The notes: generated from the sequence alone by a model not told the origin. Shown: positions 44,234-53,039, counted from the first letter of the stretch. The stretch is 64,000 nt of DNA from Tyzzerella sp. An114 (GCF_002161055.1 NZ_NFLT01000001.1:124001-188000); one strand, 5' to 3'. Program-made: numbers and translations.

Positions 44234-44638
44234 TTATATCAATTCTATAAAAGGTACTTTTTTAAGTTCTTCCTCAAGAACTGCATTTATTCTTCTAAAT
44301 TCTTTATTCATTTTACAATGTTTGCCGTTACTGTTATGAATACAGTCAACACCTTTTTTTAAACACAGATTTACACTATTATAATCATCTTCATTTTCTA
44401 TTGCAACAAGAATATCATACAATGTAAGTGTATTAAGGTCAGCTTCAAGGCAATATCCTCCACCTGCTCCTCTTATTATTTTAAGTATATTTTTTTCACT
44501 TAATTTTTTAAGAATTTTATAAGCAAACTGTACAGGTATACATTCAGCCTCACAAATCTGTTTTATATTAAGTCTTTTTCCTCCTGCCAAAGCTCTAACA
44601 GTACGCATTGCATAATCTGTTTCTCTAGTTATAAGCAT
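44234..44638 (-). CDS. Rrf2-family transcriptional regulator, possibly with an iron-sulfur cluster
   Basis: 134 residues. N-terminal winged helix MLITRETDYAMRTVRALA with the Rrf2-typical CEAECIPVQFAYKILKKL and RGAGGGYCLE. The C-terminal half holds three cysteines in the spacing C-X7-C-X8-C (LCLKKGVDC...GKHC), similar to the [2Fe-2S] ligand region of IscR. It may sense redox or iron status. It follows pfp by 21 bases in the same orientation, so control of glycolytic flux or autoregulation is possible; this is inference. Confidence 0.87.
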   Translation of the reverse strand: MLITRETDYAMRTVRALAGGKRLNIKQICEAECIPVQFAYKILKKLSEKNILKIIRGAGGGYCLEADLNTLTLYDILVAIENEDDYNSVNLCLKKGVDCIHNSNGKHCKMNKEFRRINAVLEEELKKVPFIELI

Positions 44639-44659
44639 TTACCACATACCTCAAATATA

Positions 44660-45880
44660 TTACTGAATTACTATTGTTTTAGGTATACCATTATCATACT
44701 GTAAAGGCAATTCTCCCTGTATGATAGGGTATAAATAATCTATAAGTTCCTGTTTAACATCGTTACCTTCTTCATTTATCCATTCTAAAGGAACTTTTTT
44801 AACTTTATTTGCTATTTTTGATATATCCACAAAATCAATACTTACACCATACTCTTTTTCAGTATTTCTTATAAAAACACCCATCTTTCCACTTCCACCT
44901 TCAGAAGCGAATTTTGCAGTTTCATAACCTATAAGACGTGACTCTGTTATATCAGTCTTACTTGCAATATGACCTGCACATCTTTGCATAAGTGAAAGCT
45001 CTATTGAACGAACTTTACAGCCTATTTCTTTTTTGACAACGTCTTTCAAAAATTCACCTACACCAGCAAGCTGAACATGTCCAAAAGCGTCAAGTTTTCC
45101 ATCTCCTGTTTCGGATATGTATTTTCCTTCTGCATTTTTAACACCTTCACTGACTGCAACTACCACAGTTTTTTTCTCAGCTATTTTTTTGTTTACGTCA
45201 TCAATAAATTTTTCAACACTAAAAGGTTTCTCACAAAGATATATAAGGTCTGGAACATGATGTCCATTTAATCTTGCAAGACATGATGAAGCAGTAAGCC
45301 AACCTGCATCCCTACCCATAATCTCAACAATATTTACAGTAGGTACATCATAAACATCTCCGTCATATCCAAGCTCTGATATTGTTGTAGCAATGTATTT
45401 TGCAGCAGAGCCAAAGCCTGGGGTATGGTCTGTTTCACAAAGGTCATTGTCTATTGTTTTAGGTGCTCCCATGACTTTTATATCATTAATACCCTTTGCG
45501 ACACAATATTCTGACACTTTATAAACAGTATCCATAGAGTCATTACCACCAATATAGACAAAGTAACCTATATTATATTTTCTGAAAATATCAATAAGTT
45601 TTTTGTACTCGCTGTCATCAACCCTATAATCAGCAAGTTTTTTTCTGCAACTTCCCAAAGCTGCAGCCGGCGTCATAGCAAGAGTATCAAGTTTTTCTTC
45701 AGTATCAAGTAAATCATTAAGCTCTATAATTCTCTCTTCAAGTATCCCCTTTATACCATGAAGACCACCATAGACCTTATCGATTTTATTACTTTCAAAA
45801 CCGAAACTACAAACGCCTGCAACAGTAGCATTAATTGCGGAAGAAGGTCCGCCTGACTGTGCAACTATTAAATTCTTCAT
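44660..45880 (-). CDS. pfp: Pyrophosphate-dependent 6-phosphofructokinase
   Basis: 406 residues of the PFK superfamily. The phosphoryl-donor loop reads GGNDS with D114 and the next motif PKTIDND with K141. ATP-dependent enzymes have Gly at both positions, while Asp and Lys are the accepted determinants of PPi use. Other blocks: MTPAAALGSCRKK, EIMGRDAGWLTA, and LMQRCAGH. It converts fructose 6-phosphate to the 1,6-bisphosphate with pyrophosphate, saving ATP in fermenters. AAAGGT upstream of the ATG. First gene of an operon with the Rrf2 regulator. Confidence 0.9.
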   Translation of the reverse strand: MKNLIVAQSGGPSSAINATVAGVCSFGFESNKIDKVYGGLHGIKGILEERIIELNDLLDTEEKLDTLAMTPAAALGSCRKKLADYRVDDSEYKKLIDIFRKYNIGYFVYIGGNDSMDTVYKVSEYCVAKGINDIKVMGAPKTIDNDLCETDHTPGFGSAAKYIATTISELGYDGDVYDVPTVNIVEIMGRDAGWLTASSCLARLNGHHVPDLIYLCEKPFSVEKFIDDVNKKIAEKKTVVVAVSEGVKNAEGKYISETGDGKLDAFGHVQLAGVGEFLKDVVKKEIGCKVRSIELSLMQRCAGHIASKTDITESRLIGYETAKFASEGGSGKMGVFIRNTEKEYGVSIDFVDISKIANKVKKVPLEWINEEGNDVKQELIDYLYPIIQGELPLQYDNGIPKTIVIQ

Positions 45881-45951
45881 AATTTTAATATCAACCTTTC
45901 ACCTTGATGTTATTGAATAAAAAATAAAAATATACTTTCCAATTTTAATCT

Positions 45952-45962
45952 ATTATAGCATA
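45952..45962 (-). promoter_or_regulatory. Extended -10 promoter element for pfp-rrf2
   Basis: Minus strand TATGCTATAAT, a consensus extended -10, about 70 bases before the pfp ATG. No good -35 at 17 bases; TTAACA is 19 bases upstream. Confidence 0.6.
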
Positions 45963-46014
45963 AAAATCAAACCCTTTGTTAAATAAATTTAATATTCTGT
46001 TTTTATACTAAAAC

Positions 46015-46052
46015 ATAAAAAAAGTACAGACAATTGTCTGTACTTTTTTAAC
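46015..46052 (-). terminator. Intrinsic terminator after amtB
   Basis: AAAGTACAGACAATTGTCTGTACTTT is a perfect dyad (reported in parts: arms AAAGTACAGAC and GTCTGTACTTT) with A and T runs outside. It follows the amtB stop by 15 bases. Confidence 0.92.
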
Positions 46053-46067
46053 AACTCCAAAAAATAT

Positions 46068-47765
46068 TTAGTCTTCATCCTGAAGAGCATAATATCCTTC
46101 TTCTCCAGTTCTTATTTTGATTACATTTTCAACATCATATATAAATATCTTTCCGTCTCCAATGTGACCAGTAAATAATACCTGTTTTGCCACATCGACA
46201 ACAGTTTCAACAGGAATTTTACATACAACCATTTCAAGTTTTACTTTAGGTCTTAAAGCGACATCAACTTCAATACCACGATAATATTCGCTGTTACCTT
46301 TCTGCATACCAAAACCTAAAACCTGTGTAACAGTTAAACCTGTAATTCCTATTGCTGAAAGAGCATTTTTAAGGGCTTCAAATTTACTCTGATTTGCGAT
46401 AATAACGATTTTTGTAAGTTTTTCATTTTCAGCATTTTCAATTCTTTCAGCAGGTACATGCTGTACTGTGACAGCCTCCTCTGTTGTAACTTTTCTTTCT
46501 TTTTTGAAATCTGCACCAAATACACTTTCATTAGGTATCATAAATCCAGCATAGCTACTTGCAAGATTATGTTCTTTAATATCAAGACCAAGGATTTCTT
46601 CTTCTTCCGAAACACGAAGACCTATTGTATGTTTAAGTACCTGGAAAACTATTGTCATTGTTATAATAACCCATACAGCAACAGAGAAAACACCTATAAT
46701 CTGTATTCTTAAGAAATCAATTCCGCCGCCATATAAAAGACCACCGTCAACAGCAAAAATACCTGTAAGAATTGTACCTGTTGCACCACACATACCATGA
46801 ACACCAACAGCACCAACAGGGTCGTCAACTTTTAAAACTTTATCAATAAACTCAATACCAAATACAACTACAAAACCTGCAATAATACCTATAACAGCAG
46901 AACCACCTATTGAAACCATATCACAGCCGGCTGTTATAGCAACAAGACCTGCAAGAGTACCGTTTAAAGTCATTGAAACGTCAGGTTTTTTGTATCTAAC
47001 CCATGTTATAATCATAGCTGTTATTGAAGCAACTGCTGCTGACATATTTGTAGTAACGAATATTGAACCCATTTTTATAAGAGTTTCGTCACCTTCTGCA
47101 CTTACTGTTGAACAACCATTAAATCCAAACCAGCAGAACCATAATATAAACACACCAAGAGCAGCAATAGTAAGGTTATGACCTAAAATTGCTTTAGGTT
47201 TTCCGTCTTTTGTATATTTTCCAATACGAGGTCCAAGAGTTTTTGCACCTAAAAAGGCTGCTATACCACCAACCATATGAACGGCTGTTGAACCGGCAAA
47301 ATCATGGAAGCCAAGCTGTGCAAGCCAGCCACCGCCCCAAATCCAATGACCTGAAACAGGATATATAATTGCACTTATTATAAAACTATATATACAGTAT
47401 GATGAAAATTTTGTTCTCTCTGCCATTGCGCCAGAAACTATTGTTGCTGCTGTGGCACAGAAAACAGTCTGAAATATAAGAAAGGCGAAAAATGGGACAC
47501 CTGCCGGTGTGATTGATGAGTAATCTCCTCTTGTAAATAAATCAATACCACCAAAGAATGATGATGATGAACCAAACATTATTCCGAAACCTGTAATCCA
47601 GAATATTGGAGTACCAATACTAAAGTCCATAAGGTTTTTCATTATGATATTTCCGGCATTTTTAGCTCTTGTTAAACCTGCCTCGAGTATTGCAAAGCCT
47701 GCCTGCATAAAGAATACAAGGGCGGCTCCAACCAATACCCAAATGGTATTTACTGATGAAAACAT
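46068..47765 (-). CDS. amtB: Ammonium transporter fused to a P-II (GlnB/GlnK) regulatory domain
   Basis: 565 residues. The Amt channel (about 1-405, eleven helices) contains the conserved DFAGSTAVHMVGG and WFCWFGFNG segments. After a 40-residue linker, a complete P-II domain spans about 449-565: KIVIIANQSKFEALKNAL, GFGMQKG, T-loop EYYRGIEVDV, LRPKVKLEMVV, TGHIGDGKIFIYDVE and IRTGEEG. The uridylylation Tyr51 of GlnB aligns with Val here, so control is probably by ATP/ADP and 2-oxoglutarate alone. Normally GlnK blocks AmtB as a separate trimer; here it is covalently supplied. Downstream of glnN, behind an attenuator-like terminator. Confidence 0.95.
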   Translation of the reverse strand: MFSSVNTIWVLVGAALVFFMQAGFAILEAGLTRAKNAGNIIMKNLMDFSIGTPIFWITGFGIMFGSSSSFFGGIDLFTRGDYSSITPAGVPFFAFLIFQTVFCATAATIVSGAMAERTKFSSYCIYSFIISAIIYPVSGHWIWGGGWLAQLGFHDFAGSTAVHMVGGIAAFLGAKTLGPRIGKYTKDGKPKAILGHNLTIAALGVFILWFCWFGFNGCSTVSAEGDETLIKMGSIFVTTNMSAAVASITAMIITWVRYKKPDVSMTLNGTLAGLVAITAGCDMVSIGGSAVIGIIAGFVVVFGIEFIDKVLKVDDPVGAVGVHGMCGATGTILTGIFAVDGGLLYGGGIDFLRIQIIGVFSVAVWVIITMTIVFQVLKHTIGLRVSEEEEILGLDIKEHNLASSYAGFMIPNESVFGADFKKERKVTTEEAVTVQHVPAERIENAENEKLTKIVIIANQSKFEALKNALSAIGITGLTVTQVLGFGMQKGNSEYYRGIEVDVALRPKVKLEMVVCKIPVETVVDVAKQVLFTGHIGDGKIFIYDVENVIKIRTGEEGYYALQDED

Positions 47766-47785
47766 ATTAATTCCCCCTAAAATTA

Positions 47786-47829
47786 AAAGACGTGTATTTT
47801 TTATATTATCCTTAAAAATACACGTCTTT
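47786..47829 (-). terminator. Terminator between glnN and amtB, probable attenuator
   Basis: Minus strand AAAGACGTGTATTTTT pairs with AAAAATACACGTCTTT and is followed by TAATTTTA. The left arm begins with the six loop bases of the hexaloop hairpin at 47817-47835, so the two structures compete. Confidence 0.85.
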
Positions 47830-47835
47830 GTGATT
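47817..47835 (-). promoter_or_regulatory. ANTAR-type hexaloop hairpin in the amtB leader
   Basis: Minus strand AATCAC-AAAGAC-GTG(T)ATT: three strong base pairs, a bulged U and three A-U pairs around a six-base loop with A at position 1 and G at position 4. It overlaps the terminator left arm. The same loop occurs in the gltB-type leader on the plus strand, and AAAGGC in the glnN leader. Confidence 0.6.
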
Positions 47836-47836
47836 A

Positions 47837-47864
47837 GTTATATTTTATTTATTTTTAAGTTCAA
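47837..47864 (-). promoter_or_regulatory. Candidate amtB promoter
   Basis: Minus strand TTGAAC (47864-47859), 16-base spacer, TATAAC (47842-47837). It would start transcription within the hexaloop region, so the exact start decides whether the whole hairpin is present. Read-through from glnN is the alternative. Confidence 0.45.
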
Positions 47865-47877
47865 AAGAACATTGAAT

Positions 47878-49971
47878 TTAAAGTATGCTGAATAAAAGTT
47901 CGCCGTATCTTGGATATGGCCAATATTCATCGCCAACAATAACCTCTGCTCTGTCAGCAACAGCTCTAAGCTCATTCATAGCAGGTATAACTACATCTTT
48001 ATAGTAATCCGCCTCTGCTTGCATTCCATCTGTATCCTTAACACCTATTACAGCACTTTCAAGTTTTTCTAAGTTATCAATTATTGAAGATGTAATGTAT
48101 GAAAGTTCCTCAACAATAGATTTTTCTTTACATTTTGATATGTCAATTCCTATACCCTGTTTCGCTGTAAGTGTTTCTGTAATACTGTTTGTATATTTCA
48201 TTACTGCTGGAAGAATGCTTCTTCTTGCCATTTCAATCATTGTAAGAGCTTCAATATTTAAAGTCTTGCAGTAATTTTCCAAAAGTATTTCATAACGTGA
48301 GTTAATCTCAACCTCTGTAAATATATTATGCTTTGTAAAAAGTTTTATGCTTTTTTCTGATACAAAATAAGGAAGTGCGTCTGGTGTTGTTCTAAGATTG
48401 AGAAGTCCTCTTCTCTCTGCTTCTTTCTGCCACTCATCGCTGTAACCATCGCCATTAAATATAATTCTCTTATGTTCTATAATTGTTTTCTTTATAAGAG
48501 CTTTTAATGATTTATTAAAGTCAGGTGCTTTTTCAAGTTCATCGGCAAACTGGCTTAAAACTTCTGCAACTATTGTATTTAAAACAATATTAGGTCCTGA
48601 AACAGAAACTGTTGAACCAAGCATACGGAATTCAAATTTATTTCCTGTGAAAGCAAAAGGTGAAGTTCTGTTTCTATCTGTTGTATCTTTAAAGAAATGA
48701 GGAAGTACATGGACACCAATTTCCATTTCTTCTTTATCTTTCTGTTCAAATTCTGTACCCTTTTCAATAGAGTCTAAAACCTGCTGAAGTTCATCACCAA
48801 CAAACATTGAAACAATAGCTGGAGGTGCTTCGTTAGCTCCAAGACGGTGGTCGTTTCCTGCACCAACAACAGAAACTCTTAAAAGGTCCTGATAATCATC
48901 AACAGCTTTTATAACTGCTGCAAGGAAAAGTAAAAACTGTGCATTTTTCTTTGGAGACTCACCTGGCTCAAGAAGGTTTACACCTGTATCTGTTGATATT
49001 GACCAGTTATTATGCTTTCCACTTCCGTTAACTCCTGCAAATGGTTTTTCATGTAATAAACAAGCCATACCATGTTTCTGTGCAACCTTTTTAAGCATTT
49101 CCATTGTAAGCTGGTTGTGGTCTGATGCAATATTTGTTGTTGAGAATATTGGTGCAAGTTCGTGCTGTGCTGGAGCAACTTCATTATGCTCTGTCTTAGC
49201 AAGTATACCAAGTTTCCAAAGTTCTTCATTAAGGTCTTTCATAAAAGCCTTTACTCTTGGTTTTATTGTTCCAAAATAGTGGTCTTCAAGTTCCTGACCT
49301 TTTGGAGGTTTAGCACCAAAAAGAGTTCTTCCACAATATATAAGGTCTTTTCTCTGTTTGTATAATTCTTCATCAATAAGGAAATACTCCTGCTCTGGTC
49401 CTACTGTTGTATTAACTTTTGTTGTAGTAGTATCTCCAAAAAGTCTTAAAATTCTTAATGCCTGTTCATTAATAACTTCCATAGAACGAAGAAGTGGAGT
49501 TTTCTTGTCAAGAGCCTCTCCGCTGTAAGAACAGAAAGCAGTTGGAATACAGAGTGTATCTTCTTTTATAAAAGCGTAGCTTGTTGGGTCCCAAGCTGTA
49601 TATCCTCTAGCCTCAAATGTAGCTCTAAGTCCACCAGAAGGGAAACTTGAAGCGTCCGGTTCACCTTTTATAAGTTCTTTTCCGGAAAACTCCATAATAA
49701 CTCTGCCGTCTTCACTTGGAGATATGAAACTGTCATGTTTTTCTGCTGTAACTCCTGTCATAGGCTGGAACCAGTGAGTAAAATGTGTTACTTCTCTTTC
49801 AATAGCCCAATCCTTCATAGCATTTGCAACTACATTTGCAACTTCTCTATCAAGAGGTTTTCCCTCTGCTATGCTTTTCTTCATAAGTTTATAAGTAGCT
49901 TTTGGAAGTCTCTCTTTCATTGCCTGTTCATCAAAAACCATACTTCCGAAAATTTCAGGAACACTTGTCAT
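47878..49971 (-). CDS. glnN: Glutamine synthetase type III
   Basis: 697 residues, the typical size of the GlnN branch (type I is about 440). Family blocks: [20 protein letters not shown] near residue 82, [48 protein letters not shown], and GSGKHNNWS in the catalytic half. It forms glutamine from glutamate, ammonia and ATP. AGGGGGA precedes the ATG. Transcribed from a consensus promoter through a hexaloop/terminator leader. A second, type I synthetase is encoded at 55165. Confidence 0.97.
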   Translation of the reverse strand: MTSVPEIFGSMVFDEQAMKERLPKATYKLMKKSIAEGKPLDREVANVVANAMKDWAIEREVTHFTHWFQPMTGVTAEKHDSFISPSEDGRVIMEFSGKELIKGEPDASSFPSGGLRATFEARGYTAWDPTSYAFIKEDTLCIPTAFCSYSGEALDKKTPLLRSMEVINEQALRILRLFGDTTTTKVNTTVGPEQEYFLIDEELYKQRKDLIYCGRTLFGAKPPKGQELEDHYFGTIKPRVKAFMKDLNEELWKLGILAKTEHNEVAPAQHELAPIFSTTNIASDHNQLTMEMLKKVAQKHGMACLLHEKPFAGVNGSGKHNNWSISTDTGVNLLEPGESPKKNAQFLLFLAAVIKAVDDYQDLLRVSVVGAGNDHRLGANEAPPAIVSMFVGDELQQVLDSIEKGTEFEQKDKEEMEIGVHVLPHFFKDTTDRNRTSPFAFTGNKFEFRMLGSTVSVSGPNIVLNTIVAEVLSQFADELEKAPDFNKSLKALIKKTIIEHKRIIFNGDGYSDEWQKEAERRGLLNLRTTPDALPYFVSEKSIKLFTKHNIFTEVEINSRYEILLENYCKTLNIEALTMIEMARRSILPAVMKYTNSITETLTAKQGIGIDISKCKEKSIVEELSYITSSIIDNLEKLESAVIGVKDTDGMQAEADYYKDVVIPAMNELRAVADRAEVIVGDEYWPYPRYGELLFSIL

Positions 49972-50083
49972 ATTATTTCCCCCTTAAAATTAAAGTATTA
50001 TTTCTTTAGTTTTTTAAACGTTCTTTTAAATATTTTATCCTTTGTACCTTAAAAATATTTCATCTTTTGTAATAAATATAATA

Positions 50084-50132
50084 AACAAAAAAGGCACCGT
50101 GGACTATAAAAAATATAATCCACAGCGCCTTT
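50084..50132 (-). terminator. Leader terminator (attenuator) of glnN
   Basis: Minus strand AAAGGCGCTGTGGA-TTATA pairs with TATAGTCCACGGTGCCTTT, ending in TTTTTTG. It stands between the promoter at 50150 and the glnN start, about 110 bases upstream of the ATG, so it can only act as an attenuator. Confidence 0.92.
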
Positions 50133-50137
50133 GCTGT
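50122..50137 (-). promoter_or_regulatory. ANTAR-type hexaloop hairpin in the glnN leader
   Basis: Minus strand ACAGC-AAAGGC-GCTGT: perfect 5-bp stem, six-base loop with A1 and G4. The loop and 3' strand form the left arm of the terminator at 50084, so folding of this hairpin prevents termination. It begins about five bases from the predicted transcript start, leaving no room for a second upstream hexaloop. Confidence 0.72.
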
Positions 50138-50149
50138 TTTATGCAGTTG

Positions 50150-50178
50150 ATTATATGACCACAAAAATGAAAAGTCAA
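50150..50178 (-). promoter_or_regulatory. Sigma-A promoter of glnN
   Basis: Minus strand TTGACT (50178-50173), 17-base spacer, TATAAT (50155-50150). Predicted start near 50142. Confidence 0.88.
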
Positions 50179-50297
50179 TATTTTTTTTACTAATTTTTTT
50201 ATTTTACCAAAAATGTATATTTAAAATGTATTTTTTAGAAAACACTTGTAATATATTTACAATAAGAAATCTTTATATTTTCAAAGCCATCAAACCG

Positions 50298-50327
50298 TTG
50301 ACACAAGGGCAAAACTGATAGTATAAT
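50298..50327 (+). promoter_or_regulatory. Sigma-A promoter of the split glutamate synthase operon
   Basis: TTGACA (50298-50303), 18-base spacer, TATAAT (50322-50327): both boxes at full consensus. Predicted start near 50334, two bases before the hexaloop hairpin. Confidence 0.92.
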
Positions 50328-50335
50328 GCTTTCAT

Positions 50336-50351
50336 CGAACAAAGACGTTCG
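50336..50351 (+). promoter_or_regulatory. ANTAR-type hexaloop hairpin in the glutamate synthase leader
   Basis: CGAAC-AAAGAC-GTTCG: perfect 5-bp stem with a six-base loop, A at position 1 and G at 4. The 3' strand and last loop bases form the left arm of the terminator at 50345. It is the first structure in the predicted transcript. Confidence 0.72.
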
Positions 50352-50400
50352 TCACTCACGGTATATTTGTATGTGTTTGGCGGACGTTTTTCTGTTTTTT
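50345..50400 (+). terminator. Leader terminator (attenuator) of the glutamate synthase operon
   Basis: ACGTTCGTC (50345-50353) pairs with GGCGGACGT (50379-50387), two G-T wobbles, followed by a long T-rich run. It lies 40 bases before the first gene, hence an attenuator competing with the hexaloop hairpin. Confidence 0.88.
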
Positions 50401-50439
50401 TATTAAAAAATACTCTTAAATATTAAGGAGGTTTTGATT

Positions 50440-51534
50440 ATGTTGCTTAAAGAAGGACAAACAAGAATACCTTCCGGCTGTGCTATATCTGGTATATTCG
50501 CAAAAGACGGAAAAAGGATTTCTGGTGAGTCAATAATAAAATCCATATCAACTATGCATGACCGTTCAAACGGTCTTGGAGGAGGTTTTGCAGGATACGG
50601 AATATATCCTGAATATAAAGACTCCTATGCTTTCCATATATTTTATGATGATATTGAAGCAAGAGAAAAATGTGAAAGATTTCTTGACAGGCATTTTGAT
50701 ATAGTAAACCTTTCAAAAATACCAACAAGAAAAAATCCAAGAATTACAAATGAACCTTTAATTTGGAGATACTTCTTAAATCCTCTCCCAACAAAACTTG
50801 CAGACAGTCAGCTTGATGAGAAAGAATACATTGCAAGATGTTGTATAAGAATAAACACTCAGATAAACGGAGCTTATGTATTTTCAAGTGGAAAAAACAT
50901 GGGTATATTTAAGGCAGTTGGATTTCCTGAAGATGTAGGAGATTTTTACAGACTTGAAGAATATTCCGGATACTGTTGGACAGCTCACGGAAGATATCCA
51001 ACAAATACACCAGGTTGGTGGGGCGGTGCTCACCCATTTGCAATGCTTGACTATTCAATAGTACACAACGGAGAGATTTCTTCTTATGATGCCAACAGAA
51101 GATATATTGAAATGTTTGGTTACAAATGTTCTCTCCTTACAGATACAGAGGTTATAACATACATAATAGACTTTTTAAATAGAAAGAAAAAACTTACTCT
51201 TGAGGAGGTTGCCTCTGTTATAGCTGCTCCATTCTGGTCAACAATAAATCATATGCCTGAAAAAGAGAGAGAAAAATACACTTATTTAAGAAAAGCATTT
51301 TCAAGCCTTCTTATAACAGGTCCTTTCTCAATACTTTTAGGATTTGAAGGCGGTATGATGGCACTTAATGACAGACTTAAACTTAGAAGTATGGTTGCAG
51401 CCGAAAAAGACAATATGTTCTATGTTGCTAGTGAAGAATGTGCCATAAGAATAATAGAGCCTAACCCTGATAAGGTTTGGGCAGCTAAAGGCGGAGAGCC
51501 TATAATAGTAACTCTTGAGGGAGGTGCAAAATAA
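50440..51534 (+). CDS. Glutamate synthase glutaminase subunit (stand-alone class II amidotransferase domain)
   Basis: 364 residues from the ATG at 50440; the TTG six bases upstream is only one base from AAGGAGG and is not credible. The nucleophile is probably C14 (SGCAISGIF), so a 13-residue propeptide must be removed. Other Ntn-amidotransferase marks are WTAHGRYPTNTPGWWGGAHPF, VHNGEISSYDANRRY and LLTDTEVITY. It releases ammonia from glutamine and passes it to the FMN subunit at 51534. It corresponds to the N-terminal domain of GltB, here split as in archaeal-type glutamate synthase. The stop overlaps the next start (TAATG). Confidence 0.9.
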   Translation: MLLKEGQTRIPSGCAISGIFAKDGKRISGESIIKSISTMHDRSNGLGGGFAGYGIYPEYKDSYAFHIFYDDIEAREKCERFLDRHFDIVNLSKIPTRKNPRITNEPLIWRYFLNPLPTKLADSQLDEKEYIARCCIRINTQINGAYVFSSGKNMGIFKAVGFPEDVGDFYRLEEYSGYCWTAHGRYPTNTPGWWGGAHPFAMLDYSIVHNGEISSYDANRRYIEMFGYKCSLLTDTEVITYIIDFLNRKKKLTLEEVASVIAAPFWSTINHMPEKEREKYTYLRKAFSSLLITGPFSILLGFEGGMMALNDRLKLRSMVAAEKDNMFYVASEECAIRIIEPNPDKVWAAKGGEPIIVTLEGGAK

Positions 51535-53039
51535 TGGCATTAAATTTTTTATATCCTGATTATGAAGTTGTAAGAAATTTTGATAAATGTATAAACTGTC
51601 GTCTCTGTGAAAAACAGTGTGCCAATGAAGTTCACAGTTTTAATGGCGATTTAAAGAAAATGGTTGCAGATGACAGTAAATGTGTAAACTGTCATAGATG
51701 TGTTGCTGTCTGTCCAACTAGAGCTTTAAAAATAGTTAAAACAGACCATACATTCAAAGAAAACACAAACTGGACAGGAAGAACAATAGCTGAAATTTAC
51801 AGACAGGCAGGAAGTGGCGGTGTTTTACTTTCATCAATGGGAAATCCTAAGCCATTACCTGTTTATTGGGACAGAATGTTAATAAATGCGTCACAGGTTA
51901 CAAACCCACCTATTGACCCATTGAGAGAGCCTATGGAAACAAAAGTTACTTTAGGAAAAAGTCCTGATAAAATAGAAAGAGACAGTGAGGGAAATTTAAT
52001 AAACAATTTAGGTCCTAGCATAGAGCTTGATGTACCTATTCTCTTTTCTGCCATGTCCTATGGTTCAATAAGCTACAATGCCCATGAAAGCCTTGCAAGA
52101 GCCGCTGAAAAACTGGGAATACTCTACAACACAGGTGAAGGTGGTCTTCATGAGGATTTCTATAAATATGGTAAAAACACAATAGTTCAGGTTGCTTCCG
52201 GTCGTTTTGGAGTTCATAAAGATTTCCTTGAAGCTGGATGTGCAATAGAAATTAAAATGGGTCAAGGTGCAAAACCAGGTATAGGTGGACATCTTCCTGG
52301 AGGAAAAGTTTTGGAAGATATATCAAAAACACGTATGATACCAATCGGTTCAGATGCTATATCTCCAGCACCTCATCATGATATTTATTCAATAGAAGAC
52401 CTTAGACAATTAGTTTATTCATTAAAAGAGGCGACAGAATACAAAAAACCTGTTATAGTAAAGATAGCAGCTGTTCATAATGTGGCTGCCATCGCAAGCG
52501 GTATTGCCAGAAGTGGTGCTGATATCATAGCTATTGACGGGTTCAGAGGAGGTACTGGTGCTGCACCTACAAGAATACGTGATAACGTGGGAATACCTAT
52601 TGAACTTGCCCTTGCAAGTGTTGACCAAAGACTTAGAGAAGAAGGCATACGTGAAAACGTATCTATAATAGTAGGAGGAAGTATAAGAAGCAGTGCTGAC
52701 GTTGTAAAAGCTATTGCTCTTGGTGCTGATGCCTGCTATATAGGAACAGCTGCCCTTCTTGCTCTTGGTTGTCATCTCTGTCGAAGCTGTCAGCTTGGAA
52801 AATGTAACTGGGGTATTGCAACACAGAGAGAAGACCTTGTAAAACGTCTCAATCCTGATGAAGGTTGTGAGAGACTTGTAAATCTTGTAAAATCTTGGGA
52901 ACATGAAATAAAAGAGATTATGGGAGGAATGGGCATAAATTCAATAGAAGCACTTAAAGGAAATAGACTTATGTTAAGGGGAATAGGTCTTACAGAAAAA
53001 GAACTTTCCATACTGGGAATAATGCATGCGGGGGAATAA
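51534..53039 (+). CDS. Glutamate synthase FMN/iron-sulfur subunit (split GltB central domain)
   Basis: 501 residues. The N-terminus has two [4Fe-4S] motifs, C19-x2-C22-x2-C25-x3-C29 and C50-x2-C53-x2-C56-x3-C60. The FMN TIM-barrel follows with FSAMSYGSISYNAHESLARAA, NTGEGGLHEDFYKYG, IKMGQGAKPGIGGHLPGGKV and DGFRGGTGAAPTRIRDN. Near the C-terminus CHLCRSCQLGKC provides the [3Fe-4S] site. It reduces 2-oxoglutarate plus ammonia to glutamate. Ferredoxin-type clusters suggest electrons come from ferredoxin or another donor, since no GltD gene is present here. One-base overlap with the amidotransferase gene. Confidence 0.94.
   Translation: MALNFLYPDYEVVRNFDKCINCRLCEKQCANEVHSFNGDLKKMVADDSKCVNCHRCVAVCPTRALKIVKTDHTFKENTNWTGRTIAEIYRQAGSGGVLLSSMGNPKPLPVYWDRMLINASQVTNPPIDPLREPMETKVTLGKSPDKIERDSEGNLINNLGPSIELDVPILFSAMSYGSISYNAHESLARAAEKLGILYNTGEGGLHEDFYKYGKNTIVQVASGRFGVHKDFLEAGCAIEIKMGQGAKPGIGGHLPGGKVLEDISKTRMIPIGSDAISPAPHHDIYSIEDLRQLVYSLKEATEYKKPVIVKIAAVHNVAAIASGIARSGADIIAIDGFRGGTGAAPTRIRDNVGIPIELALASVDQRLREEGIRENVSIIVGGSIRSSADVVKAIALGADACYIGTAALLALGCHLCRSCQLGKCNWGIATQREDLVKRLNPDEGCERLVNLVKSWEHEIKEIMGGMGINSIEALKGNRLMLRGIGLTEKELSILGIMHAGE

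Noticed and set aside
50298-50400. Glutamine (glnA-type) riboswitch in the glutamate synthase leader
   Set aside because: The conserved core of that aptamer, including its GGAAGUAGG-like strand, is absent; the hexaloop-terminator explanation fits better.
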